DNA of 48,655 bases from an uncultured Bacteroidota bacterium. GTDB lineage: Bacteria > Bacteroidota > Bacteroidia > Flavobacteriales > Flavobacteriaceae. The stretch's first letter is position 1. Every line of letters starts with the position of its first letter. The notes beneath the pieces are model-generated. The model made no database searches and was not told the DNA's origin. It was given only the letters and a program-made list of their open reading frames with translations. Below, in pieces: positions 1-9,278 of the stretch. Position numbers and translations under genes: made by a program. The stretch covers positions 1 through 48,655 of the forward strand of contig CABXUS010000009.1 of assembly GCA_902515405.1 (NCBI GenBank), written 5' to 3'.

Positions 1-929
1 GGATATTTTATGATACAAGGTACACGTTGACCACCTTCCCATGCTGTTCCTTTTCCTTCTCTGAAAATTCCTGATGAACCTGCATGATTACCGTATGAAA
101 GCCATGGTCCATTGTCAGATGTAAATACAACAATCGTATTTTCAGAAAGATTGTTTTTTTCTAAGGCTTCTATCACTCTTCCAACAGAAAAATCTATTTC
201 TGAAATAACATCAGCAAACAATCCTTCTCCAGTACTTCCTTGAAATTGTTTAGAAGCAAAGAGAGGAACATGTGGTTGAGGGTGAGCTATATACAAGAAA
301 AATTGATTGTTCTTGTTTTCTTCAATAAAACTTATACTTTGATCCGTTATATTTTTGGTTAAATCGGATTGATCAATTAATGCTTGAACTGGCTTATCGT
401 TCTTAAAAAGCATCAAGTCGTTTGGGTAATCTTGTGGGCGTTCAGGATGAAATGGCCACATATCATTTGAAAAAAGTATTCCATAAAATTCATCAAATCC
501 ATGATTTGTTGGCATAAATTTTTCAGCATCACCCAGATGCCATTTCCCAAAAATTCCTGTCTTATAATTATTACTTTGGAGCATTTCGGATAAAAGTAAT
601 TCATTAGGGTTAATTCCTCTTTTTGATTTTGGGCCAAAAGCACCACTTATACCTAATCTATTAGGATAGCATCCAGTTAAAATTGCCGCCCTTGAAGCTG
701 AACATACAGCTTGTGGAGCATAATAAGACGTCATTTTCAATCCATCATTTGCCATTTTATCAAGATTTGGAGTATCAATAAACTCAGATCCATATGAGCT
801 TAAATCTGCATATGCCAAATCATCAGTTAAAATAAAAACAATATTGGGTGGGGTATCTTTTAGCTTATTGCATCCAAAAAATATACTAATCATTATAAAT
901 AATATTGGATATAAATTAAATCTATTCAT
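1..929 (-). CDS. Sulfatase lipoprotein, 3' end beyond window
   Basis: Arylsulfatase-type hydrolase of sulfate esters, probably acting on sulfated polysaccharides outside the inner membrane. About 309 codons from ATG at 929-927 are visible and the reading frame runs off the window at base 1. A signal peptide with lipobox FFGC (Cys20) is followed by the metal-binding start NIVFILTDD. The formylglycine motif CSASR is at Cys76 and is followed by AAILTG; GKWHLG and a TSDNGPW motif lie further on. The start overlaps the last 8 bases of the upstream DUF255 gene, so translation is probably coupled. The motif is the CxAxR variant rather than CxPxR. The exact substrate cannot be read from the sequence. 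Confidence 0.9.
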   Translation of the reverse strand, partial: MNRFNLYPILFIMISIFFGCNKLKDTPPNIVFILTDDLAYADLSSYGSEFIDTPNLDKMANDGLKMTSYYAPQAVCSASRAAILTGCYPNRLGISGAFGPKSKRGINPNELLLSEMLQSNNYKTGIFGKWHLGDAEKFMPTNHGFDEFYGILFSNDMWPFHPERPQDYPNDLMLFKNDKPVQALIDQSDLTKNITDQSISFIEENKNNQFFLYIAHPQPHVPLFASKQFQGSTGEGLFADVISEIDFSVGRVIEALEKNNLSENTIVVFTSDNGPWLSYGNHAGSSGIFREGKGTAWEGGQRVPCIIKY

Positions 930-3015
930 CTTTTGTTGTTATTAGTTCTAAAGCTTTTTTTACATCATTAACGGGAAATTTACATGTGTTATCAACACAT
1001 ACATATATTAAATTATCCCCTTTAATATATCTATTTTTAAGTAGATACTTGTCGCTATCAGTTTTTGAAGCAGCAATTAATATGTTAGGAAAATACATTT
1101 CTGTTATTTTCTGTGCCATTTCAAATGATTTTTTTCCAGAAATTACAACCTCATAAAAACTATCATTGTAATCCAAGGCGACATTCATCCAGTTCATATA
1201 ATCGAGTGAATTATTTATCATTTCGTTGGATATTTCAGTTAACATAGATTTACCAGTTTCTGAGAGATTTCTATTACCTGTGTAATGAGATAATAAAAAT
1301 AAATTTTTACACATTACAGAATTTGCAGAGGGCATAACTGCATCTTGATTTACAAATAAATTATCAGAAAATAGTAATGATTGATCAGAACTAAATTTTA
1401 GAAATGAAGAATTATCTGCTTTAAAAAGCAGGAGTGTTTTTTTTGTTAGGTCTTCCGCTTTATCAATGTATATATAATCAAAAGTGGATTGATATAAATT
1501 TATATAAGCGGAAATTAAATAACTATAGTCTTCTAAAAAAGATATATCCTCATTTGAGATTGACAATGACCTTTTCAATATTAAATCATCATTCAACAAA
1601 CTCTTTTCAATAGCTTCAATAATATTTTTTGCTTTTTCAATATATTTTTTATCACCTGTTGACTTATATGCATTTGATAAGCCAATTATAGTTAATGCAT
1701 TCCAAGAGGTAAGTATTTTTTTATCTGTTATTGGTTTTTCCCTATTTTTTCTTGATGTTCTTAATATGTTAATTGATTGTGAAATTTTAGTTTCCAGTTT
1801 CTTTTGAGATATATTAAATTTTTCGGTAAAATATTCATCATCATTTTCTCTTTTTAAAACATATTTATTTTTTTCCCACAATCCTTTCTCGTTAATATTA
1901 AAATAGTCTTGAAATAGGTCAAAATCTTTTGATAGAAGATCCCTTATTTTCTGTTTATCCCAAACATAATAATCACCTTCAATTTTTTCTGAACCAATTT
2001 CGGTAACAGCTGAAATACTTGAGAAAATTAAACCATCTTGATTGGTTAAATTATTTTCTAAGAAATTGAAAATATTTTCTATCTGGTCTTTAAAAACTTT
2101 TTTATTGGTTCGTTTATATGCTTTTGAAAAAACGGAAAGCATTTGAGCGTTATCATAAAGCATTTTTTCAAAATGTGGAATGTGCCAAATTGAATCGACG
2201 GTGTACCTATGTAATCCTCCTTCAATATGATCATTTATCCCTCCAAATGCTATGTTTTTTAAAGTTAAATCAACAAAATCTAAATATTTTTTTTCTTTGA
2301 AATGATAACTACTTTTTAGAAAAAAATCTATCATAGATGGCAAATGGAATTTTTGACTGGATCTTAATCCTCCATTTTCTTTATCAAGCGATTCGTAAGC
2401 TACTTTACTAGCATCTTTAATCTGAGTTAATAATTCTGATTCTTTTAACTCATTTTTAATTATTGTTTTGGGATTTAATCCTTCTTTTAATTTTCTGGAA
2501 TAATCTAAAACATCATCATATCTATTTGTAAATAATTCATTTATTTGTGTTAAGACATTTATCCAATTTTCTTTTGGTAAATATGTTCCTCCCCAAATTG
2601 GGGATCCATCAGGCAGAGCTATAATGTTCATAGGCCAACCACCACTTCCCGTCATTAATACAAGTGATTTCATATAAAGCTCGTCAATATCAGGTCTTTC
2701 TTCACGGTCTACTTTTATATTTATAAAGTTTGAATTCATGATTTTTGCTGCATTTTCATTACTAAATGTTTCCTCTTCCATTACATGACACCAATGACAT
2801 GATGAATATCCAATACTTATAATTAATAATTTGTTTTGATTTGATGCTAGCCTAAAAGCACTCTGATTCCATGGCATCCAATCAACAGGATTTGTTGAAT
2901 GTTGCTTTAGATATAAACTTTTTTCATTAATAAGTTTATTCATTCTTTCTTGTGAAAAATTTACTGATATAAATAATACTAAAAATAATACAGAAAATAG
3001 TTTTTTTATAAACAT
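922..3015 (-). CDS. Exported thioredoxin-fold DUF255 (YyaL/SPATA20-like) protein
   Basis: Family of about 700 residues with an N-terminal thioredoxin-like domain and a C-terminal alpha/alpha barrel resembling N-acylglucosamine 2-epimerases; its reaction is not established. The signature SSCHWCHVMEEETF places Cys73 and Cys76 in the thioredoxin fold, and KVDREERPDID follows. The first 20 residues form a signal peptide, so this copy is exported, whereas many relatives are cytoplasmic. I chose ATG at 3015; a TTG one codon earlier (3018) is also in frame. The full length of 697 residues matches the family. It shares 8 bases with the downstream sulfatase and is divergent from the CAP gene. Confidence 0.9.
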   Translation of the reverse strand: MFIKKLFSVLFLVLFISVNFSQERMNKLINEKSLYLKQHSTNPVDWMPWNQSAFRLASNQNKLLIISIGYSSCHWCHVMEEETFSNENAAKIMNSNFINIKVDREERPDIDELYMKSLVLMTGSGGWPMNIIALPDGSPIWGGTYLPKENWINVLTQINELFTNRYDDVLDYSRKLKEGLNPKTIIKNELKESELLTQIKDASKVAYESLDKENGGLRSSQKFHLPSMIDFFLKSSYHFKEKKYLDFVDLTLKNIAFGGINDHIEGGLHRYTVDSIWHIPHFEKMLYDNAQMLSVFSKAYKRTNKKVFKDQIENIFNFLENNLTNQDGLIFSSISAVTEIGSEKIEGDYYVWDKQKIRDLLSKDFDLFQDYFNINEKGLWEKNKYVLKRENDDEYFTEKFNISQKKLETKISQSINILRTSRKNREKPITDKKILTSWNALTIIGLSNAYKSTGDKKYIEKAKNIIEAIEKSLLNDDLILKRSLSISNEDISFLEDYSYLISAYINLYQSTFDYIYIDKAEDLTKKTLLLFKADNSSFLKFSSDQSLLFSDNLFVNQDAVMPSANSVMCKNLFLLSHYTGNRNLSETGKSMLTEISNEMINNSLDYMNWMNVALDYNDSFYEVVISGKKSFEMAQKITEMYFPNILIAASKTDSDKYLLKNRYIKGDNLIYVCVDNTCKFPVNDVKKALELITTKDE

Positions 3016-3065
3016 CAATTTAAAAATGAATTAAAAATTAATTCCTAATTTAATTAAATAATTTT

Positions 3066-3794
3066 ATGCTTAGATTTTTTATCATTTTTTACGTTTTATT
3101 TTCTTCTATTCTTTTTTCTCAAAATTCCGTAGAAAAAAGTATTTGGAATAAAGAATTATATGATAAATATAATGAGAGAAGTTTTATAAATTTTCAAAGT
3201 TTTAATAATATTATTGATATTAAAAAAATTGATTATCCTCTGCTTCATGCAGCTGTATTTTATTGTACAAATACTGAAAGGGTAAAAAGAGGTCTCAAAC
3301 CATTTAAATGGAACCTTAACTTAGAAATTGCAGCATATAATCACAGTAAGGATATGGTAAAAAGAAATTTTTATGACCATTTATCATCTAAGAATGTAAG
3401 AAATAGAGGTTTATTGGCTGGAATTGTAAACCCCTTCATAGCTGAAAATATTGCTGTAAAATCTCCTTTAAAATATAAAGAAGGGAAAGGATATTATACT
3501 CATGAAAAAAATTCATCAATTAATGGTGAATATAGATTTAGCCACAACGATGATGAATCTGATTTAATTCCTTTTCATTCTTACTTAAGTTTAGCAAAAG
3601 AATTCATAAAATCATGGATGAATTCAAATGGACACAGAGATAATATCTTGTCAAAAAATGGTTTGGAACTTGGTGCTGGGTTTTATTTAAAAATTGATGA
3701 TTATGGTCCAGAATTTTATGGTACACAGAATTTTCAGTGGTATGAAATCAGTAAAATAACAGAGTCTAAATCTCCTCTTCCTCCAGGATGGTAA
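3066..3794 (+). CDS. CAP/SCP-domain exported protein (YkwD-like)
   Basis: A 242-residue secreted CAP superfamily protein. Residues 1-18 form a hydrophobic signal peptide ending at LFSQ. The CAP domain is recognised from HSKDMVKRNFYDHLS, IAENIAV, the block FIKSWMNSNGHRDNIL and GTQNFQW near the end; the two His residues of this fold are present. Bacterial CAP proteins are common at cell surfaces, but their biochemical role is mostly unknown, so I assign none. The ATG at 3066 follows the divergent DUF255 gene. The sulfatase begins 10 bases after the stop, which suggests one transcript through to 6482. Confidence 0.88.
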   Translation: MLRFFIIFYVLFSSILFSQNSVEKSIWNKELYDKYNERSFINFQSFNNIIDIKKIDYPLLHAAVFYCTNTERVKRGLKPFKWNLNLEIAAYNHSKDMVKRNFYDHLSSKNVRNRGLLAGIVNPFIAENIAVKSPLKYKEGKGYYTHEKNSSINGEYRFSHNDDESDLIPFHSYLSLAKEFIKSWMNSNGHRDNILSKNGLELGAGFYLKIDDYGPEFYGTQNFQWYEISKITESKSPLPPGW

Positions 3795-3804
3795 AGATTT
3801 GAAT

Positions 3805-5298
3805 ATGAAAAAAATTATATTATTTATTTTATTTATTAGCTCATGTAAATCCATTGATGAAAAGCCTAATATATTGTTTATTATGTCTGATGATCATACT
3901 TCACAGTCATGGGGTATTTATGGTGGAATTTTACAAGATTATGTTAAAAATGATGGCATTAAAAGATTAGAAAAAGCTGGTGTTGTTCTAGATAATTTGT
4001 TTTGTACAAATGCTATTTGTGTTCCTAGTCGAGCATCAATATTAACAGGTCAATACAGTCACATAAATGGAGTATATAATCTACCTGATGCACTTGATCC
4101 TGACTCTTTAAATGTTGCTAAAATTTTGAAAAACAGCGGTTATCAAACGTCAATTGTTGGTAAATGGCATTTAAAAAAAGAACCTAGTGGATTTGACTAT
4201 TATAAAGTTCTTCCTGAACAAGGACTATACAATGACCCATACTTTAAAACAAAAGATAATTGGGAGGATGGATACAAGGGGGGTGTACAGGAATCCGGTT
4301 TTTCTGCAGATATAATTGGAGATAGTTCAATAGAATGGTTAAAAAAAATTGATGATGATAAACCATTTTTCCTAATGACTCACTTCAAGGCCACACATGA
4401 ACCTTTTGATTATCCTGAAAGAAATAAAGACTTAAATAAAAATATTATTTTCCCAGAACCAAATTCACTGTATGAATTTAATCCAAAAGATTCAGGCAGA
4501 AAACACATCGGTCAAGTTGTTGAAAATTTAACCGAAAGATGGGTAAATGACACCAAAAATAATTTAGGAAGATATCCAGGTTTACCTTTTTCAGTTGATG
4601 GTCTTAATAAAAAAGAAGTTAGATCTAAAACCTATCAAAAGTTTATAAGCGATTTTATTAAAAGTGGTGCTGCAATTGATGATAATATTGTAAAAATATT
4701 AGACTATTTAGAAAAAGAAGAAATAATTGAAAATACAATTGTAATTTACACATCTGATCAAGGCTATTTTCTCGGTGAGCATGGCTTCATGGATAAAAGA
4801 TGGTTTTATGAAGAATCTGCTAAGATGCCTTTTGTTATTTCATATCCAAAAAAACTTCCAAAAGGCAGAAGAGTTAAAGATTTAATATTAAATATTGATA
4901 TCCCATCATTATTTTTAGATTTTGCTAAAATAGATCAGCCGAAAAGTTTTCAAGGATTAAGCTTTAAAGAAAATTTAATTAATAATACTGATTCTAGAGA
5001 ATATATTTATTACAGATATTGGCAACATGATGTAAAAAGACCAGCGCACCTTGGGATTAGATCTAGAGATTACAAGTTAATTTACAATTATGGTGAAGGT
5101 CTTGGTAAATCTGGAACTAGTAAAGAGAAAACGATTCCAAATTGGGAGTTTTATGATTTAATTAATGACCCAGGTGAAAATCAAAATAATTTTGACAACC
5201 CAGCATACAAACAAATTATAGAAATCTTATATGAGCAGTTAATTATTGAAAAGAAAAAAGCAAAAGATTATGAGCTTGAGATTCCAAAAATATCATGA
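3805..5298 (+). CDS. Sulfatase lipoprotein
   Basis: A 497-residue sulfatase. The likely start is the ATG at 3805; an upstream in-frame TTG at 3799 would add only two residues. The lipobox FISSC gives a lipidated Cys14. PNILFIMSDDH forms the metal site, and CVPSRASILTG carries the formylglycine Cys72 in the canonical CxPSR form. GKWHLK and TSDQGYFLGEHG complete the family pattern. It ends in an ATGA overlap with the serine hydrolase gene. With the sulfatase at the window start this makes two sulfatases within 5 kb, which suggests use of sulfated glycans. No SusC/SusD pair or formylglycine-generating enzyme is visible in the window. Confidence 0.92.
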   Translation: MKKIILFILFISSCKSIDEKPNILFIMSDDHTSQSWGIYGGILQDYVKNDGIKRLEKAGVVLDNLFCTNAICVPSRASILTGQYSHINGVYNLPDALDPDSLNVAKILKNSGYQTSIVGKWHLKKEPSGFDYYKVLPEQGLYNDPYFKTKDNWEDGYKGGVQESGFSADIIGDSSIEWLKKIDDDKPFFLMTHFKATHEPFDYPERNKDLNKNIIFPEPNSLYEFNPKDSGRKHIGQVVENLTERWVNDTKNNLGRYPGLPFSVDGLNKKEVRSKTYQKFISDFIKSGAAIDDNIVKILDYLEKEEIIENTIVIYTSDQGYFLGEHGFMDKRWFYEESAKMPFVISYPKKLPKGRRVKDLILNIDIPSLFLDFAKIDQPKSFQGLSFKENLINNTDSREYIYYRYWQHDVKRPAHLGIRSRDYKLIYNYGEGLGKSGTSKEKTIPNWEFYDLINDPGENQNNFDNPAYKQIIEILYEQLIIEKKKAKDYELEIPKIS

Positions 5299-6482
5299 AG
5301 AAAATTTTTCTTACAATATTAATGTTTCCGTTGGTTTTAGTCTGGTCTCAAGACATAAAAAAAATTGATAGCCTTATAATTAATAGTATTGAGTTAAGTG
5401 CTTTTCCTGGCGCGCAAGTTTACATTAAAAAAGGTGATTTTAAATTTCAAAAATCCTATGGATATCATACTTATGACTCGATTATAAAAATTGAGGATGA
5501 TCATTTATACGATCTCGCATCTATAACTAAAACATTAGCTTCTACACTTGCTATTATGAAACTTTATGATGAAAATAAGTTTAAGCTTGATGTCCTTATT
5601 TCAGATTTTATAAAGAAGTTTAAAAGATCTAATAAAAGAACCACAAATATTCATGAATTGCTAATACATCATTCAGGATGGAAACCATACATAAATCATC
5701 AAAAATTTCTTTTAAAAAAAAATGGAAAATTAAAATCAAGATTTATTACAACTGTTGATGATGATAATAAAAAACAAATAGCTGAAAATATTTTTATAAA
5801 AAATAATTATTTCAATAAAATTCTTAAAAGAATTTCAAGGTCTAAATTAGATGAAAAGGGTAATTATAAATATTCAGGATTATTTTTTTGTTTAGTTCCT
5901 GAAATAGTAAAAACAGTCTCCAATCAATCATTTGAAGAATTTCTTTTCGATAATTTTTATTCAAAGATTGATGTAGATTTAGTTTTTAATCCAAAAAAAG
6001 TATTTTCTTTAGAAAAGATTGTTCCAACAGAACTGGATACTGTATTTAGGAAGCAACTTATTCATGGTTTTGTTCATGATGAAACCGCTGCAATAATGGG
6101 TGGAATTTCAGGAAATGCTGGACTATTTGGCAGTGCAAAAGATGTTGGTAAAATATCTGAATTTTTGTTAAAAAAAAGATTAAATAATAATGCTCAAATT
6201 ATAAAAGAAAGTACAATAACATATTTTACTAACCCTGGAAATTATAATCGAGGGTTAGGATTTGACAAACCGAGAATACTATCAAATGATAAGTTTTATC
6301 CAAATGAAAAGTTATCAAAATCTAGTTATGGTCACACTGGATTTACAGGTACTTTTTATTGGATAGATCCAGAAAAGGAATTAATAATAGTTCTACTAAC
6401 TAACAGGGTCAACCCTAGTAGATCATATGAAAATTTATATGATTTAGATGTAAGAAAAAAGTTAATTGATTTAATAATATAG
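5295..6482 (+). CDS. Exported beta-lactamase-fold serine hydrolase (class C/S12 family)
   Basis: A 395-residue penicillin-binding-protein-like esterase or peptidase. A signal peptide ends near VWSQ (residue 19). The catalytic SxxK motif is SITK (Ser76, Lys79), the YxN/YxG motif is YSG (Tyr193), and the KTG-equivalent is the HTGFTGT segment near residue 345. This class includes DD-peptidases, esterases and amidases, and the motifs do not separate these. The start codon overlaps the sulfatase stop as ATGA. The gene converges on the Bax-inhibitor-like gene with only 2 bases between the stops. Confidence 0.9.
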   Translation: MKKIFLTILMFPLVLVWSQDIKKIDSLIINSIELSAFPGAQVYIKKGDFKFQKSYGYHTYDSIIKIEDDHLYDLASITKTLASTLAIMKLYDENKFKLDVLISDFIKKFKRSNKRTTNIHELLIHHSGWKPYINHQKFLLKKNGKLKSRFITTVDDDNKKQIAENIFIKNNYFNKILKRISRSKLDEKGNYKYSGLFFCLVPEIVKTVSNQSFEEFLFDNFYSKIDVDLVFNPKKVFSLEKIVPTELDTVFRKQLIHGFVHDETAAIMGGISGNAGLFGSAKDVGKISEFLLKKRLNNNAQIIKESTITYFTNPGNYNRGLGFDKPRILSNDKFYPNEKLSKSSYGHTGFTGTFYWIDPEKELIIVLLTNRVNPSRSYENLYDLDVRKKLIDLII

Positions 6483-6484
6483 TA

Positions 6485-7246
6485 TTAATCTCTTGAATTT
6501 ATTTTAGCAAGAAGTCTCAAGATTTCTAAATAAAGCCAAACTAGAGTAATCATTAATCCAAAAGCTGCATACCATTCCATGTATTTTGGGGCACCCTTTT
6601 CTGATGCTTCTTCAATGAAATCAAAATCTAAAACTAAATTTAATGAAGCAATGACAACAATAAATAATGAAAATAAAATGCTAGTTATAGAACCATTGGT
6701 TGGATTTAAAATCTCAAATCCAAAGCCAAAAAACATTCCAATAAAACCAACTAAATAAAAAATACCAATACCAGCAGTTGCAGCAAAAATACCTAGCTTA
6801 AGATTATCACTTGGCTTAATAATTTTAGATTTATAAGCAAAAAGCAGTGATAATAATATGAATGCTGTTAAACATATAGCATTAAAAACTATTCCTTCAA
6901 ATTGCTGGGCATACATATATGAAATTCCTCCAAGAAATAATCCTTGACATAAAGAATAGATAGGAGTTGTAATTGGAGAGAGTTCTTTTTTAAAAATTGT
7001 AATAAAAAAAGTAATAATCCCAGCTCCAGCTCCGATTAACCACAAATAGCTTAAAGGAGAAGTGTAAGAGTAATAGCCTGCAAAAATTAATAAAAATAAG
7101 GATATTGCTGTTTTGTTAACAGTACCATCTATAGTCATGTAATTATCTCTTATTACTGGACCGCGAGAAGTCTGAGAAGATAAACCTTTAAAAGTATTTT
7201 TATTTAACGCTGGATTTCCAGATCTAAAAGATAGGTGTCTTGCCAT
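6485..7246 (-). CDS. Bax inhibitor-1/YccA family membrane protein
   Basis: A 253-residue integral membrane protein with about seven hydrophobic segments. After a soluble N-terminus of roughly 45 residues (RSGNPALNKNTFKG, typical of the Bax1-I subgroup in Bacteroidota) come repeated blocks of aliphatic residues; FDFIEEASEKGAPKYMEW precedes the last segment. The family has been linked to calcium leak and to membrane-protein quality control in other bacteria, but the role here is unknown. It is divergent from the TonB-like gene, with 32 bases between the starts. Confidence 0.85.
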   Translation of the reverse strand: MARHLSFRSGNPALNKNTFKGLSSQTSRGPVIRDNYMTIDGTVNKTAISLFLLIFAGYYSYTSPLSYLWLIGAGAGIITFFITIFKKELSPITTPIYSLCQGLFLGGISYMYAQQFEGIVFNAICLTAFILLSLLFAYKSKIIKPSDNLKLGIFAATAGIGIFYLVGFIGMFFGFGFEILNPTNGSITSILFSLFIVVIASLNLVLDFDFIEEASEKGAPKYMEWYAAFGLMITLVWLYLEILRLLAKINSRD

Positions 7247-7253
7247 TTTAAAT

Positions 7254-7261
7254 TAACTTTG
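7254..7261 (+). promoter_or_regulatory. Bacteroidota -7 box, TAACTTTG
   Basis: Matches TAnnTTTG exactly and ends 17 bases before the ATG of the TonB_C gene. No clear TTG -33 element stands at the usual distance, so this is only a candidate. Confidence 0.45.
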
Positions 7262-7278
7262 TTGTAAAATATATTTAT

Positions 7279-8073
7279 ATGCGAAAATTATTTTTGATAT
7301 TATTTTTAATATTTCTCAATAATCATGCCCAAATTGAAAAAAATTCTAATGAAGTATATCCAATTTTTCCTATCTGTAAGCTTGTTCCTGATATAAAACA
7401 AAATCAATGTTTTGATGAAAGTATGTTTGAACATATTGAAAATAACTTCAAATATCCCAAAACTGCATGGGATTTAAACTTAGAGGCTTTAGTAAGAATT
7501 AGATTTGATATTAATGAAAAAGGATCAGTAGATAATATAATTGCAAGTTCTGCAGTTATTGGAATAAGTTTTATTGAAAAAGAGGCTTTAAGAGCTGCTG
7601 AAAACATGTTTGAGGTTGCTGCTGCAAATATAATCAGGTCACTTCCAAAAATGACACCTGCGAAACTTGATGGCAATCCAATTAACAAAACATTTCAAAT
7701 TTCAGTTGAATATAAAATTCCAGTACAATTAGATTATGATGAAATTGATAAAGCTCCTACCTTTGATAAATGTGAAGATGTTGAAATAGATAAATCAAAA
7801 GAATGTTTTGAAAATTACATAACTGAACACATTAATAAAAATTTAAAATATCCTAAAAGAGCTTTAAAAAATGGAATTGAAGGTGATGTGTATATTCAAT
7901 TTGAAATTACTTATGATGGTTATTTTATCAATTTTTCAACAATTGGACCAGATAAAATATTAGAAGATGAAGCATACAGAATAATATCCAAGCTCCCACA
8001 AGTAAAACCAGGTGAATATCTTGGAAAAAAAGTTAATATACTATACGGCTTACCAATTTCATTTAGACTTTAA
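7279..8073 (+). CDS. Exported protein with two TonB C-terminal domains
   Basis: A 264-residue protein with a signal peptide (residues 1-18) followed by two related halves. Each half has a Cys-rich lead (CKLVPDIKQNQCF; CEDVEIDKSKECF), then EHI..N.KYPKxA and the TonB_C beta-strand pattern V.I.F.I...G.....; the second is at about residues 170-262. TonB C-terminal domains normally contact TonB boxes of outer-membrane receptors. This protein lacks the proline-rich spacer of a true TonB, so a soluble periplasmic role is more likely than energy transduction by the usual mechanism. The repeated Cys pattern suggests an internal duplication and possible disulfides. The cupin gene follows after 10 bases. 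Confidence 0.8.
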   Translation: MRKLFLILFLIFLNNHAQIEKNSNEVYPIFPICKLVPDIKQNQCFDESMFEHIENNFKYPKTAWDLNLEALVRIRFDINEKGSVDNIIASSAVIGISFIEKEALRAAENMFEVAAANIIRSLPKMTPAKLDGNPINKTFQISVEYKIPVQLDYDEIDKAPTFDKCEDVEIDKSKECFENYITEHINKNLKYPKRALKNGIEGDVYIQFEITYDGYFINFSTIGPDKILEDEAYRIISKLPQVKPGEYLGKKVNILYGLPISFRL

Positions 8074-8083
8074 TTAAAATAGT

Positions 8084-8455
8084 ATGAAGAAGGATATTAA
8101 GCCTATAAATTTCTTAAAAAAGTTTGAAAAGTTTTCAGAGCATTGGTCTCCAAAAGTAATTTCTGAACTTAATGATTATCAATTCAAGCTTGTGAAGGTA
8201 AAAGGAGATTTTATATGGCATAATCATGAAAATACAGATGAAGCTTTTATTGTAATTGAAGGAAAAATTTTTATTGAATTTGAAGATAAGACCGAGAAAA
8301 TTAATAAAGGAGAAATGATTGTTGTTCCAAAGGGTGTTGCCCATAGACCTTATGCCAAAAATCAAGCAAAAATTCTGATTATTGAGCCTTCAGGCGTAGT
8401 TAATACAGGTAGTGTAACAGACAAATTAACGGCTCCAACTGATGATTGGATTTGA
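8084..8455 (+). CDS. Cupin-domain protein
   Basis: A 123-residue single-domain cupin without a signal peptide. Cupin motif 1 is visible as WHNHENTDEAFIVIEGK (residues about 45-61), supplying His and Glu metal ligands, and motif 2 as GEMIVVPKGVAHRPYA (about 76-91). Small cupins bind metals or small ligands and their activities vary, so no substrate is assigned. It probably begins or continues the co-directional series up to the GH18 gene. Confidence 0.88.
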   Translation: MKKDIKPINFLKKFEKFSEHWSPKVISELNDYQFKLVKVKGDFIWHNHENTDEAFIVIEGKIFIEFEDKTEKINKGEMIVVPKGVAHRPYAKNQAKILIIEPSGVVNTGSVTDKLTAPTDDWI

Positions 8456-8485
8456 ATAGCTTTTAAATGGTTATATTTAATAGAT

Positions 8486-8638
8486 ATGAAAGAAATGTCC
8501 AAAAGTTATATATCAAAAAAAATCAATAAACTCAATAAAAAAATTCATCGTGCAGAGGAACAAAATGATGAAAATAAGGTTTGGTGGAGAAAAATGAAAC
8601 TAGAAAAATTAAAGAATAAACTTAATAAAACTAGCTAA
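8486..8638 (+). CDS. Small basic coiled-coil protein, 50 residues
   Basis: Open reading frame from ATG 8486 to TAA 8636-8638, encoding 50 residues that begin MKEMSKSYISKKINKLNKKI. About a third of the residues are Lys or Arg, there is no hydrophobic segment, and the heptad-like spacing of I/L suggests a helix or short coiled coil. It lies 30 bases after the cupin and its stop is 2 bases before the pterin dehydratase ATG, so it fills an otherwise coding-sized gap in an operon. I do not recognise a family. Conservation in relatives would decide whether it is real. Confidence 0.6.
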   Translation: MKEMSKSYISKKINKLNKKIHRAEEQNDENKVWWRKMKLEKLKNKLNKTS

Positions 8639-8640
8639 TC

Positions 8641-8940
8641 ATGTCAGAGCTCATTTCTAAAAATCTATTGAACCAAAAAATAAATAATCTTTCAAAAAAT
8701 TGGGTGATTGAAGATATATTTTTAAAAGGAAGTTTTGTTTTTAAAAACTTTGATGATGCTTTTAGTTTTATGAAAAAAGTTGCTATTAAATGTGAGGACA
8801 TGAATCATCATCCAAAATGGACAAATGTTTACAATAAAATTGATGTAGAGCTTTATACTCATGATTTGGGTGGTATTACTGAGAAAGATTTCGAGTTATC
8901 TTATTATATGGATAATGAATTTAAAATTTTTAATAAATGA
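8641..8940 (+). CDS. phhB: 4a-hydroxytetrahydrobiopterin dehydratase (pterin carbinolamine dehydratase)
   Basis: A 99-residue PCD/DCoH-family enzyme that dehydrates 4a-hydroxytetrahydropterin, recycling the cofactor of aromatic amino acid hydroxylases. The signature is clear: EDMNHHPKWTNVYNKIDV with the catalytic His pair, then THDLGGITEKDFELS. The length is normal. No phenylalanine hydroxylase lies in the window; PCD homologues also occur where no hydroxylase is adjacent and may serve in molybdopterin metabolism. The ATG is 2 bases after the small ORF, and its TGA overlaps the next start as ATGA. Confidence 0.93.
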   Translation: MSELISKNLLNQKINNLSKNWVIEDIFLKGSFVFKNFDDAFSFMKKVAIKCEDMNHHPKWTNVYNKIDVELYTHDLGGITEKDFELSYYMDNEFKIFNK

Positions 8941-9269
8941 AAAAACTAATTCTACTATTACTATTTATTCAAATATTTTCTTGTGGGTTAAGTACTCAAG
9001 AGCTGCAAGTTGAGGTTAAGGGAAGTATAATAGAAACATTAAAAGAGAATCCTGAATATGATGGATTTGAGGTTAAAGATTTTACTCTTATTCATAAAGG
9101 TGGTAACGAATACATTGGTCTTCTTGATGTAATTGAACCTAATGCCTTTGCTGAAGCCTGGAATCTGCTTTTGGATGAGAATGTATTAAGTGAAAAAGGA
9201 ACTAAAGCAACCTATGATGTTGATGTTATATATGATGGTCAAACTTTCACATGGAAGATAAAGGATTAA
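8937..9269 (+). CDS. Small lipoprotein of unknown function
   Basis: A 110-residue protein with a lipoprotein signal (MKKLILLLLFIQIFSCG, Cys17). The mature part is acidic and contains a GGNEYIGLLDV segment followed by TYDVDVIYDGQTFTWKI, suggesting a small mixed alpha/beta or lipocalin-like domain. I do not recognise a named family. It is translationally coupled to phhB through ATGA, and the amidohydrolase begins 9 bases after its stop. Confidence 0.75.
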   Translation: MKKLILLLLFIQIFSCGLSTQELQVEVKGSIIETLKENPEYDGFEVKDFTLIHKGGNEYIGLLDVIEPNAFAEAWNLLLDENVLSEKGTKATYDVDVIYDGQTFTWKIKD

Positions 9270-9278
9270 ATAATTATA

